Part shown: in pieces, positions 7,212 through 14,479 of the stretch
Layout of the letters: each line of letters starts with the position of its first letter
Numbering within the stretch: the first letter of the stretch is position 1
Source: an uncultured Candidatus Nemicrothrix sp.
GTDB lineage: Bacteria; Actinomycetota; Acidimicrobiia; Acidimicrobiales; MedAcidi-G1
DNA: 64,000 nt
Assembly (NCBI GenBank): GCA_913055915.1
Contig: CAJXKL010000009.1
Coordinates: 20,457 to 84,456 of the forward strand
Direction of reading: 5' to 3'
Program-made: the position numbers and the translations under genes
Notes under the pieces: generated by a model
Told to the model about the DNA's origin: nothing
Seen by the model: the letters and a program-made list of their open reading frames with translations, nothing else
The model's database searches: none

Positions 7212-7595
7212 TCACCCGCTCAGGTGGGCCCGGACAGCCGGTGGTGGCGCCATGGGTACATGGTCACCACCCGAGACGCCGACGTAGTACACGGTCGCCG
7301 TCAGGACTACGCGGTCCTCCACCCGGACGTCGAAGGCCATGTCGAACGACGTGGTCCCCCACCGCACGACCTCGGCCGTCACCACCAACTCATCATGCAC
7401 CCCGGCCGGTCCGTGCCAGGTGAGGTCGGCCCGGCGCAACATCACTTCCCAGCCGGTGGACTCGAAGTCCGTATCTAGTGTCCGGAGCCACGAATCCGCG
7501 ACGTCGTCCAGGTACGCCAGGTAGTGGGCGTTGAATACAACGCCCTGCAGGTCAACCTCGCCGTAGCGGACGCGGATGTTTTGTGTGTAGGCCAC
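7212..7595 (-). CDS. Acyl-CoA thioesterase, YbgC/4-hydroxybenzoyl-CoA thioesterase type
   Basis: A hot-dog-fold protein of 127 aa. The N-terminal RVRYGEVDLQGVVFNAHYLAY is the signature of the 4HBT-I/YbgC group, with the catalytic Asp in the VDLQGVV element. Such enzymes hydrolyse short-chain or aromatic acyl-CoAs. A GTG at 7595 is the best start because a GGAGA stretch directly precedes it and the family begins here; the frame stays open further upstream without homology. It is convergent with the PhzF gene. Confidence 0.8.
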   Translation of the reverse strand: MAYTQNIRVRYGEVDLQGVVFNAHYLAYLDDVADSWLRTLDTDFESTGWEVMLRRADLTWHGPAGVHDELVVTAEVVRWGTTSFDMAFDVRVEDRVVLTATVYYVGVSGGDHVPMAPPPAVRAHLSG

Positions 7596-7788
7596 TCTCC
7601 AACTTTCTGTAGTCCTCTTGGTACCGCCCAACCTTAGGCCCCCACTTCGGTGGGGATTTCGTCGTTGGGGTCGGATCGCTGCTGAAGTTTCCATTCCTCC
7701 CTCCATGGGTGCTGATGCTGATTTCCTGCATCCATGGGGAAGTGTTTTTCGGTAACTAGTCCTGCTCGCCGGGTGGCAAACTGAACGG

Positions 7789-8340
7789 ATGGTGGCCTGC
7801 CCGACGCTTGAAACCGATCGCCTGGTCCTGCGCCCATTCCGGGACGACGACCTTGCCGATCAGTTCGCCATGATGGACAGCCCCGAGGTTCGGGCTGCCC
7901 TGCGGATCCCGGACGGTGCAGGGTTGCCCGAGGCATTCAACGCGATGGCTTCTGTGCTTGGTCAGTGGGAGTTACGGGGCACTGGACATTGGGCACTCGA
8001 GGAGAAGGATTCTGGACAATTCGTCGGAAGCGCTGGGTTGAACCGGCCCGAACGTCACAACTGGCCGGGTGTCGAGGTCGGGTGGACGCTCCACCCCAGC
8101 CAGTGGGGGCGTGGCTACGCGACAGAGGCGGGAGCGGCGGCAGTCCGCTACGGGTTCGAGGAACTCGGCGAGGAACGACTCTTCAGTTGCATCGTGCCTG
8201 ACAACCACCGGTCACAGGCAGTGGCCCGGCGGCTTGGGTTCGAACTGATCGAGGAAAGGGTCATTTCGTTTTTTCCGGATGAACCCGAGGCACATGGCAT
8301 CTGGGCCTTGGATAGGAATACTGCAGACTTCAGCCGTTGA
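7789..8340 (+). CDS. GNAT N-acetyltransferase, RimJ/RimL type
   Basis: A 183-aa protein opening with LETDRLVLRPFRDDDL, the standard start of RimJ/RimL-like acetyltransferases (Acetyltransf_3). The acetyl-CoA loop reads QWGRGYATEA near residue 105, and the NHRSQAVARRLGF segment near 142 is equally typical. The substrate may be a protein N-terminus, an amino acid or a small metabolite. The stop overlaps the region where a 19-bp direct repeat begins (8346). Confidence 0.85.
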   Translation: MVACPTLETDRLVLRPFRDDDLADQFAMMDSPEVRAALRIPDGAGLPEAFNAMASVLGQWELRGTGHWALEEKDSGQFVGSAGLNRPERHNWPGVEVGWTLHPSQWGRGYATEAGAAAVRYGFEELGEERLFSCIVPDNHRSQAVARRLGFELIEERVISFFPDEPEAHGIWALDRNTADFSR

Positions 8341-8345
8341 GCAGC

Positions 8346-8364
8346 GCCTGAACTGGTTTGGCCG
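8346..8364 (+). repeat. 19-bp direct repeat, left of the SET gene
   Basis: GCCTGAACTGGTTTGGCCG occurs here and, identically, at 8938-8956. The pair brackets the SET-domain gene with 28 and 32 bp margins, as if the gene arrived as a discrete insertion. Confidence 0.8.
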
Positions 8365-8392
8365 AACCGCACCTACGGGCGGGATGCGGGGA

Positions 8393-8905
8393 TCACCCTG
8401 TCGGTCGTTTCTCCAGATCCGAGAGTTCTTGGCTGTATCGATCCACGAACCAGTCGGCCAGCAACGGCACGTATTCGCGTTGTATTCCCGGAGGCAGGGC
8501 AAAGAAACTCACCGAGGTCATCCCTCTGCATCGACTTGCGCCACAGTTGCAGGGCCAAGAGGCGCCGCCACCGTTGTTGATCATGTAGTCGATCGTGATC
8601 TCTTCGCCCTGGCTGATTCGGCGACGGGCAACGATCTCCGGTCGATCGTCGACGAATCGTTCCCATGCGTTGGGATCGCAACTGTGGTTGTAGTGGCGGT
8701 CGGGGACGCCGTACAGGACGACTTGGCCCTCGGGGTGATGCCAGTTGCAGTGCTCGACGTGTTCGTCTCGGCCGGATCGCAATGGGGCGTCAGCGGTGAT
8801 CTCACGGACGATGTTGACCACCCGGATGGTTTCCCCGACAGCGAAACTTCGGCTGGCGAAGACTCCAGATCCCTCGATATCAGAGTGCCGAACCTCCACA
8901 TCCAT
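8393..8905 (-). CDS. SET-domain lysine methyltransferase with post-SET zinc motif
   Basis: A 170-aa SET protein. In order: DIEGSGVFASRSF (SET-N), YNHSCDPNAW (the NHSC SAM-binding and pseudo-knot motif, residue about 105), EEITIDYM (catalytic tyrosine), then CNCGASRCRG, a cysteine-rich post-SET element. SET enzymes transfer methyl groups from SAM to protein lysines; bacterial members are rare and usually horizontally acquired, and the target here is unknown. The ATG at 8905 places the start at the family boundary; an upstream TTG frame overlaps the direct repeat. Flanking 19-bp repeats suggest insertion as a unit. Confidence 0.85.
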   Translation of the reverse strand: MDVEVRHSDIEGSGVFASRSFAVGETIRVVNIVREITADAPLRSGRDEHVEHCNWHHPEGQVVLYGVPDRHYNHSCDPNAWERFVDDRPEIVARRRISQGEEITIDYMINNGGGASWPCNCGASRCRGMTSVSFFALPPGIQREYVPLLADWFVDRYSQELSDLEKRPTG

Positions 8906-8937
8906 GACCGGACGGTAGTCCTCGATGCCCCACGCTG

Positions 8938-8956
8938 GCCTGAACTGGTTTGGCCG
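8938..8956 (+). repeat. 19-bp direct repeat, right of the SET gene
   Basis: A perfect match to 8346-8364. It lies just upstream of the SET start on the minus strand, inside the gap before the ZIP gene. Confidence 0.8.
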
Positions 8957-9091
8957 CAAAGGCTGACTTCAGGCCCCTACGGAAGCGATGCTGTTGCCGT
9001 GCAGTCGATGGGGACCGTTAAGGGTTTTTCCGTAGATAGTCGCTGTTGCCGGGGGGCGTACCACCAATACCAAACCTCCATCGTTGCATAT

Positions 9092-9102
9092 AGGAATGAT
9101 TC
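9092..9102. promoter_or_regulatory. Palindrome GGAATGATTCC at the ZIP gene start
   Basis: An 11-bp perfect inverted repeat around one central base, in an AT-richer patch directly at the first possible ZIP start codons. Its place and shape would suit a metal-responsive repressor of the Fur/Zur type, but it does not match a consensus I can name with confidence. Confidence 0.25.
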
Positions 9103-9983
9103 CCATTATTCTATTTTGTATGGGACCGCTCTACATATCTCTGGTGATAGTCATCGTTTCTCTTGGGGCAGGCCTACTGCCCCAGGTTTTCGCTAACAAG
9201 ATTTCATCGCAGAGTCTGACAGATCTGACTGGCTTTGCATCCGGCCTGTTGCTGGCTTCGGCATTCTTGGTCGTAGTCCCGGAGGGTTTCCATACTGCTG
9301 CCACAGGTGACGGCGTATTTTCTTCTGATCCCCTGGTGATGGGTCTTGCTGCCCTGGCCGGATTTATCGTGTTATTGGCGTTGGAAGGCTTAGGGATTGG
9401 TCACGCCGTCCACGAGGAGCATCATGACCACGCGACCGGGCACGGCCATGAACACGTACATCACCCTTTCTCAGGGAGAGTCATCGCAATCGGGCTGTCA
9501 GCGCACGCCTTGGCAGATGGCGTTGCAATTGGAGCGGCGGCCGCATCTGGTGAGACATCATTCTCATTACTTGTGGCATTTGCGGTGGTCGTTCATCGCG
9601 TGCCGGCTGCGCTGAGCCTGGGGATATTTCTGCTTCATCAACCAGGTGGAAGGAGATCAGCCCTAAAGGGCCTTCTGTTATTCACCTTCGCTACACCAGC
9701 AGCCCTTGCCCTTTCGTACCTGGTGCTTAACGATGTAGATGAATCAATCTTGGCTCTCGTGCTGCTCTTCTCGGCTGGGACTTTCGTCTACGTAGCCACA
9801 ATCGATACTTTGCCAGCCATCCACAATCCGGCCACTGGTCAGCGTTCAGTGCGCAACGTGCTATCAAGCGCTGCAGTGCTTTCCATAATCCTGATATTGC
9901 TGAACAACGCTGGGGTCTTGGAACACAGCCATCTCGAAGGTGACTACAACCATGATGACGTTCACGTCGAGGAAAGTCTTTGA
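9096..9983 (+). CDS. ZIP-family metal transporter
   Basis: About 295 aa with seven or eight hydrophobic helices. A His-rich loop (EEHHDHATGHGHEHVHH, near residue 110) sits between helices 3 and 4. The following helix has SAHALADGVAIGAA and the next FAVVVHRVPAA, the two metal-site helices of ZIP proteins. They import zinc, iron or manganese; the layout resembles the SLC39A9-like branch. Base composition is visibly less GC-rich than the neighbours. The ATG at 9096 is taken as start; ATG 9120 is also possible and would leave the GGAATGATTCC palindrome in the leader. Confidence 0.85.
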   Translation: MIPIILFCMGPLYISLVIVIVSLGAGLLPQVFANKISSQSLTDLTGFASGLLLASAFLVVVPEGFHTAATGDGVFSSDPLVMGLAALAGFIVLLALEGLGIGHAVHEEHHDHATGHGHEHVHHPFSGRVIAIGLSAHALADGVAIGAAAASGETSFSLLVAFAVVVHRVPAALSLGIFLLHQPGGRRSALKGLLLFTFATPAALALSYLVLNDVDESILALVLLFSAGTFVYVATIDTLPAIHNPATGQRSVRNVLSSAAVLSIILILLNNAGVLEHSHLEGDYNHDDVHVEESL

Positions 9984-10069
9984 TCTTCGTCGACGAAGAC
10001 TACGACTGCGCCGACAACCCCGACGGTGACCACCACCAACTCAAACGAAAGTAGCCGGGGCTATCTCTG
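9984..10069. other. Gap after the ZIP gene, with a small palindrome
   Basis: CTTCGTCGACGAAG (9985-9998) is a perfect 14-bp palindrome right after the ZIP stop and might act as a terminator, although no T run follows. The rest, up to the tRNA-Pro fragment, shows nothing else. Confidence 0.3.
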
Positions 10070-10116
10070 TCGGGCTGAGAGGATTTGAACCTCCGACCTT
10101 CGGTCCCCCAGATCGA
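10070..10116 (-). pseudogene. tRNA-Pro(GGG) 3'-half fragment
   Basis: Acceptor 3' strand CAGCCCG plus A, T arm with TTCAAAT, variable loop, and anticodon arm with loop CTGGGGG (10105-10111) are readable on the minus strand. The anticodon stem has one mismatch. The D arm and the 5' acceptor strand are absent. No intact tRNA-Pro is in the window. It stands in the same place relative to the 112-bp repeat as the tRNA-Gly fragment does, so it is read as a second integration scar. Confidence 0.7.
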
Positions 10117-10128
10117 TGCACCCCAATC

Positions 10129-10240
10129 CGCTGACCTGCGCAAACGCCCGGAAACCGCGTCTGGCCTGCTATTCTAGTTGATCACTGGTTCGCGCTGGTT
10201 CGCGTTGTTTCGCGACGTCTCGCGGCCTGTACGCGGCCTG
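10129..10240 (+). repeat. 112-bp direct repeat, copy 2 (candidate integrase arm region)
   Basis: It has the same length and about 95% of the bases of 5202-5313, including the four 10-mers ending in TCGCG, which are identical. It starts 17 nt after the anticodon loop of the tRNA-Pro fragment, the same spacing as copy 1 has from its tRNA-Gly fragment. Confidence 0.6.
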
Positions 10241-10279
10241 AGGGGGGATGGGGGCGGGAGCCCTAGGTGTAGATACGCG
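10240..10279 (+). repeat. GGTGTAGATACG repeat, copy A
   Basis: A G-rich run (GAGGGGGGATGGGGGCGGGA) is followed by GCCCTAGGTGTAGATACGCG. Related units lie at 12086, 12250 and 13873, all on the same strand and all in gaps of the right half of the island. Confidence 0.6.
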
Positions 10280-10314
10280 AAACGGTGTCCTGTTTCGGCG
10301 GTCTGGTTCAAACC

Positions 10315-10860
10315 TTATGCACTCCCTGGGATAATCCCCCAGCGGATCCGTGCCCAGTAGCGCTCGTGGAAGAAATAGAGCACCAACTTGGTGATGACCT
10401 CAAACCCGCCGATCGAAATTGCTGTGGCCAGATTGCCGGTGAAGACGAGCCCGAGCACCATGGTGTCCGCGCTTGCCAGCACTCGCCATGTCGCCGTCTT
10501 GGTGGCCGAGCGCCGCCGACCGTCCCGGTAGTGACCCTCCTCGTCCAAGGCGCGATCCCATCGCAACCGCGACCAAAGCCGCTCATGTAGGTAGTAGAGC
10601 GTCATCTTGGTTGCCACTTCTGTCAAGGCGATTGTGGCCGCGGTTCTTATCTTGTCCGTGCCACTTGTCTCCTCAAGGCCGAACAGTGGACCGAGAAAAC
10701 TCAGGATGACAAAGGACAGAAGCAGGGTGTCGAGTGTTCCCACTACCCGCCAAGAGATCGCCTTGACGATCGAGCGCGCCGGTTGGATTTCCGGCGGGTT
10801 CGGGGGATCTAGGCGCGGGTCCTCAGGACCGAAGATTGGACTTTCTGGGTGTTCTCTCAT
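10315..10860 (-). CDS. Tandem DUF2061 membrane protein
   Basis: A 181-aa protein with two copies of the DUF2061 unit. The first begins KAISWRVVGTLDT (residue about 33) and the second KTATWRVLASADT (about 118); each continues into a hydrophobic hairpin that ends in a YYLHERLWSRLRW or YFFHERYWARIRW motif. Four membrane helices are likely. The function of DUF2061 is unknown. The ATG at 10860 is chosen because the open frame upstream has no family homology; the ribosome binding site is weak. A GC hairpin lies upstream near 10890-10935. Confidence 0.8.
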   Translation of the reverse strand: MREHPESPIFGPEDPRLDPPNPPEIQPARSIVKAISWRVVGTLDTLLLSFVILSFLGPLFGLEETSGTDKIRTAATIALTEVATKMTLYYLHERLWSRLRWDRALDEEGHYRDGRRRSATKTATWRVLASADTMVLGLVFTGNLATAISIGGFEVITKLVLYFFHERYWARIRWGIIPGSA

Positions 10861-11101
10861 TTCGATTTGAGTCTGGCATGTCTTCCCTGAGAGTTCTTGA
10901 CTGGGGTGAGCCCCCACCCCGAGGGGGGTGGGCCACCCTGCTGGTCGCCCAGGAGACCACCAGGTGCCGCATTGGTAACTTGTGCTGATTGCTGGCCTGA
11001 CGGGCGACCTCGTGCCTGACAGCGGCGACTCTTGCTTCTTCGGCGCCAGTCGATTCCCCAGCGTCGGCTGTGCACGCACGGTGGGACTACGGTCCGCCGG
11101 T

Positions 11102-11989
11102 ATGACCCCGACCACAGGAAAGCACCCGATCGACAAGCGGTTCGCCACCGTCAACGGAAAGCGGATGGCCTACGTGGAGGTCGGTGAGGGCGACCCGATC
11201 GTGTTCCTGCACGGCAACCCCACGTCGTCGTACCTCTGGCGCAACGTCATCCCGCACGTGTCCGACCTCGGGCGCTGTATCGCTCCCGACCTGATCGGCC
11301 AGGGTGATTCGGAGAAGTTGGACGACTCCGGCCCCGGCTCGTACCGGTTCGTGGAACACCGCACCTACCTGTGGGAACTGTTGGAACAGATCGGCGTGAC
11401 GGGGCGCGTGACCCTGGTTGTGCACGACTGGGGCTCGGCTCTCGGGTTCGACTGGGCTGCCAACCACCCCGAGGCGGTGGCCGGGGTCTGCTACATGGAG
11501 GCCATCGTCCGACCCATAGCCACGTGGGACGAGTGGCCCGAGGCCGCACGGGGCATCTTCGAGGCCTTCCGGTCGCCGGCGGGCGAGGACATGGTGCTGG
11601 AGAGGAACCTGTTCGTGGAGGCGGTCCTACCCGGAGCGATGATCTGCGACCTGGCACCCGAAGACCACGACGAGTACCGGCGACCGTTCGCCGAACCGGG
11701 CGAAGGGCGGCGCCCCACCCTCACCTGGCCCCGTGAGATCCCCGTAGCGGGCGAACCGGCCGACGTGGTGTCAATCGCCTCGGCATACGCGGACTTCATG
11801 GCGTCGGCCCCGTTCCCGAAGTTGTTCGTGAACGCAGAACCCGGCGCCATCCTGACCGGCGCCCAGCGCCGGTTCTGCCGTACCTGGCCCAACCAGACGG
11901 AGGTCACGGTCGCCGGAAACCACTTCATCCAGGAGGACTCCGCCGATGAGATAGGAGCGGCGCTTGCCGACTGGCACGCTCACCTGTAG
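11102..11989 (+). CDS. Haloalkane dehalogenase (subfamily II type)
   Basis: A 295-aa alpha/beta hydrolase with the whole catalytic pentad of LinB/DhaA-type dehalogenases: N39 in HGNPTSS and W110 to hold the halide, nucleophile D109 in VHDWGS, acid E133 in CYMEAI, and base H274 in AGNHFIQEDS. Positions agree with LinB within one or two residues. The enzyme hydrolyses carbon-halogen bonds to alcohol plus halide in the cytoplasm, with no cofactor. The ATG at 11102 fits the family length. The natural substrate is unknown. It is the only clear degradative enzyme on the island. Confidence 0.9.
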   Translation: MTPTTGKHPIDKRFATVNGKRMAYVEVGEGDPIVFLHGNPTSSYLWRNVIPHVSDLGRCIAPDLIGQGDSEKLDDSGPGSYRFVEHRTYLWELLEQIGVTGRVTLVVHDWGSALGFDWAANHPEAVAGVCYMEAIVRPIATWDEWPEAARGIFEAFRSPAGEDMVLERNLFVEAVLPGAMICDLAPEDHDEYRRPFAEPGEGRRPTLTWPREIPVAGEPADVVSIASAYADFMASAPFPKLFVNAEPGAILTGAQRRFCRTWPNQTEVTVAGNHFIQEDSADEIGAALADWHAHL

Positions 11990-12085
11990 GCAGGAAGCAG
12001 CCACGAGACATGGCCTGGCTTGTTCAAGCCGACAATCCTCGGACCAGTACACCGACTCGCAGAGCGTTACAACAACCCACGCCCT

Positions 12086-12135
12086 GAGCGGAGTGGGGGC
12101 GACATCGGAGCCCCCAGGTGTAGACAAGTACCAAC
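12086..12135 (+). repeat. GGTGTAGATACG repeat, copy B
   Basis: GAGCGGAGTGGGGGCGACAT is followed by CGGAGCCCCCAGGTGTAGAC, a diverged copy of the unit at 10240. Its tail CAAGTACCAAC (12125-12135) is the exact inverse of GTTGGTACTTG at 12250-12260, so copies B and C bracket about 115 bp. That 12136-12249 stretch holds no gene that I can see. Confidence 0.5.
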
Positions 12136-12249
12136 CGCCCGTGTGTGTTGTCCCGGAGATTTTCGCTCTGAACGGAAGCACACAGCAAGCTTCGGGGAGC
12201 TAACACCCGACCTTGTCAGAGGAGGTTGCTCCTCGTTCAGTCGGCGGCA

Positions 12250-12290
12250 GTTGGTACTTGGTCTCTGACGCCCTCGGTGTAGATACGCGC
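12250..12290 (+). repeat. GGTGTAGATACG repeat, copy C
   Basis: It begins with GTTGGTACTTG, the inverse of the tail of copy B, and ends with GCCCTCGGTGTAGATACGCG. It sits just downstream of the 3' end of the serine protease gene. Confidence 0.5.
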
Positions 12291-12316
12291 AGGCGAGGCC
12301 GAGAACACGAATCTGA

Positions 12317-13849
12317 TCAGCAAGTTGGACTGTCGGTGTCGGCGAAATCAACCGTGAGAACGTACGTCCCAGGAAAGAATTGCAAAGCCATCACGTATAG
12401 GTCGTACCGGCCAGTTTCCTTAGCCTCAAAGATGATTTCCGCTCCATCGCCGTAGAGACCAATACCTGCATCATCGTTGGAGGCAACAAGAAAGTCGTTT
12501 TGGTAGAGGCTCATCATGGGATCAGACATCGAAACCATCTGAATTCGGACCGTGTCCCCTTTCTGGAGATCAACCCGATAACTATCCACATCCTGGATGT
12601 GGTTGAGCGCACCGGTTACAGATTCGCCTATAGCCAATACTCCGCCGGGAGGTTCTACGTCTTCCAGGGTTGTGAGGGGACTGGAAGCCTCGACAGAAAC
12701 TTCTGCCGAGGTGTAGGAAAAATGACCGACTGCAACGACGTAGACGCCAGGTCTCAGCGAAACCTCTAGGGACTCCCTTGTCTCATCGTCAAACACGTCA
12801 GCGAAGAACAGGGCAGGTTCTTCTTCAGCCAGTGCGTAGAGGTCGTCCCAGATGTAGTCGACTTCGTCCTGGGACCAGTGCCAAGACGGGATGAGTCCGT
12901 CCCAAGTGCTGATGTCCAACCACACGTCCTCACCCTCCGGAGAATTGGCGGTCACCGACAACAACGGTTGTTCCTCTGTGACCGTCACGAGGTAACCGGC
13001 ATTATCAGAGCCCACCACTCGGGCACCTTGTCTAAGTGCACCAGCCCCCTCAGGCGTAGACAGGCTCCCCGATCCTTCATCCAGACCTGCGAGAACAGCC
13101 GATACATCTTCGGCAGTGAGGACCAGGCCGAAGTTCGCCGCTGTGAATCCACCAAGACCAGAGATCCCAATCAACTGCCCGGTGGCATCCACCAACGCCC
13201 CACCACTTTGGCCACCGGCAATCGTCGCGTCGGTCTGAAGGAAGGTGAGGCCGAGACAGGACGCAATCCGTCGGCGGCTCAGGGTCCCAGAGGTCATCGT
13301 CGGTTCCGGTCGGCTCTCAACCTCTCCCGGGTAACCGATCAGATAGACGGTGTCGCCAATCTCAACTGTGGCGCTGGAGCCAAAGTCAACTGTAGGAATC
13401 TCCCCAGCTAGTTCGTCAAACGGCATCGGCCCGAGCAATGCCAGATCGCTCGACCAATCTCTGGCATAAACCGGAACCTCTGCGACCTCTCCAAGAGAGG
13501 TGAAAAGTCGTACGGTCGGAAAGTGGCCGACGATGTGGGCGTTAGTGACCACGTAGCCGCTCGAAAGCAGAACTCCACTTCCGGTGCCATCTGGCACTTC
13601 AATGAAAACCACCGAAGGGGAAACGGCGGCGAACACCTCGGCGGGTGTTGGCGCTGCCAAAGTCGAAGGCACAGCCGTCGTCGTGGTCGGTGCCACAGTG
13701 GTCGTCGGTGCCAGCGCCACAGTGCTCATCTCCGCTTCAAGCGCTTCAACCTTTTCCCGCAACACCTGCAACTCCGCAGAATCGCTGCCACCTGAACAAC
13801 CCGATGCGAGCAGAGCCATCACGGCCCCCGCTGCAAGTGACGATCTCAT
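12317..13849 (-). CDS. HtrA-like trypsin-family serine protease, lipoprotein, with PPC-like C-terminal domain
   Basis: A 510-aa secreted protein. The N-terminus is a lipoprotein signal with lipobox LLASGC (Cys18), then a short coiled coil and a Thr-rich linker. The protease domain (about 75-260) has the triad: His in VTNAHIV, Asp in WSSDLALL and Ser in GGQSGGALV. Instead of a PDZ domain the C-terminal half holds beta-rich segments with DSYRVDLQKGDTVRIQM and YVLTVDF, as in bacterial pre-peptidase C-terminal domains. Likely an envelope-anchored housekeeping or binding protease. The ATG at 13849 directly precedes the signal sequence. Confidence 0.85.
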   Translation of the reverse strand: MRSSLAAGAVMALLASGCSGGSDSAELQVLREKVEALEAEMSTVALAPTTTVAPTTTTAVPSTLAAPTPAEVFAAVSPSVVFIEVPDGTGSGVLLSSGYVVTNAHIVGHFPTVRLFTSLGEVAEVPVYARDWSSDLALLGPMPFDELAGEIPTVDFGSSATVEIGDTVYLIGYPGEVESRPEPTMTSGTLSRRRIASCLGLTFLQTDATIAGGQSGGALVDATGQLIGISGLGGFTAANFGLVLTAEDVSAVLAGLDEGSGSLSTPEGAGALRQGARVVGSDNAGYLVTVTEEQPLLSVTANSPEGEDVWLDISTWDGLIPSWHWSQDEVDYIWDDLYALAEEEPALFFADVFDDETRESLEVSLRPGVYVVAVGHFSYTSAEVSVEASSPLTTLEDVEPPGGVLAIGESVTGALNHIQDVDSYRVDLQKGDTVRIQMVSMSDPMMSLYQNDFLVASNDDAGIGLYGDGAEIIFEAKETGRYDLYVMALQFFPGTYVLTVDFADTDSPTC

Positions 13850-13872
13850 GGCCTGAGTCTGCCACCTTCCCC

Positions 13873-13921
13873 CTGAGGGGGTGGGCGGCCACTGAAACCC
13901 CTAGGTGTAGATACGTGCGGG
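13873..13921 (+). repeat. GGTGTAGATACG repeat, copy D
   Basis: CTGAGGGGGTGGGCGG is followed by ACCCCTAGGTGTAGATACGT. It lies 24 bp upstream of the protease start, in a position where it could influence that gene's expression. Confidence 0.55.
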
Positions 13922-14064
13922 CAGTAGGGCCGACTTGACACTTGCGGCGAACCATTCCCAGCGCTCGATGAGAAATTGGTAGACGATCTCAATCGTGCCC
14001 ATTTCGAAGCACTCGCGGCCTCACCGCAGCCTGAGCCACAAATCATCGTTTCCTTGGATCCAGA

Positions 14065-14150
14065 GAAAACACCAGAACCCCCTGCTCAGCAGGGGGTTCA
14101 CGTGGAGCGGACGACGAGATTCGAACCCGCGACCCTCACCTTGGCAAGGT
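14065..14150 (-). repeat. Right copy of the 86-bp direct repeat (candidate attL)
   Basis: Contains the terminator and the 3' half of the intact tRNA-Gly; see 5102-5187 for the other copy. The two copies enclose about 8.9 kb. Confidence 0.75.
14076..14098 (-). terminator. Terminator of tRNA-Gly
   Basis: The arms CCCCCTGC and GCAGGGGG with a two-base loop lie 8 nt downstream of the tRNA 3' end. Confidence 0.8.
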
Positions 14151-14178
14151 GATGCTCTACCAGCTGAGCTACGTCCGC
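14106..14178 (-). tRNA. tRNA-Gly(GCC)
   Basis: A complete 73-nt cloverleaf: acceptor GCGGACG/CGTCCGC, D arm GCTC...GAGC, anticodon arm TCACC-TTGCCAA-GGTGA giving anticodon GCC, T arm with TTCGAAT, discriminator T. CCA is not encoded. Its 3' half is duplicated at 5143-5190, so this gene probably served as the attachment site for the neighbouring island and was restored by the incoming element. Confidence 0.95.
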
Positions 14179-14244
14179 GTCGGGGCGTAACTGTAGCGGG
14201 CCCACCGCACCATGCGACCCGTCGGGGGTCGTACGAGGGTGGCC

Positions 14245-14475
14245 TCAGTCCCCGTCGCTGCTGCTCAGGTCAACGCGCAGCGTGAGGACGCCGTCTTCGA
14301 TGCTCGCATTGGCGTCACCGATGATCGCGAAGTCCATGAAGTCGGCCTGGGCCTGGTCGAGAAACCTCTGTCGCTCCTCGCCGCCGATGGGTGGCATGTT
14401 CCGCGAACGGACCGCTTCGGCCCTCTCCCTGAACCGGGCCAGCATTGCGTCGAGGTCCAGTTCGGGGTTGCTCAC
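14245..14475 (-). CDS. Small conserved-looking hypothetical protein
   Basis: A 76-aa acidic, soluble protein starting at a GTG (14475), four bases after the stop of the membrane protein gene upstream, so the two are coupled. The middle is helical and charged (residues 8-50) and the end is a short strand followed by an acidic tail. I do not recognise a family. The good coupling and coding-like codon use support a real gene. Confidence 0.6.
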   Translation of the reverse strand: MSNPELDLDAMLARFRERAEAVRSRNMPPIGGEERQRFLDQAQADFMDFAIIGDANASIEDGVLTLRVDLSSSDGD

Positions 14476-14479
14476 CGAC

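Noticed and set aside
9984..10053. A short open frame after the ZIP gene that reads as a possible C-terminal remnant (DEDYDCADNPDGD)
   Set aside because: Only about 23 codons, no start of quality and no family match; it could be chance in GC-rich DNA.
10890..10935. A strong GC hairpin (GCCCCCACCCC with GGGGGGTGGGC) upstream of the DUF2061 gene as a further copy of the GGTGTAGATACG repeat
   Set aside because: It shares the G-rich run but lacks the GGTGTAGATACG part, so it was not counted as a family member.
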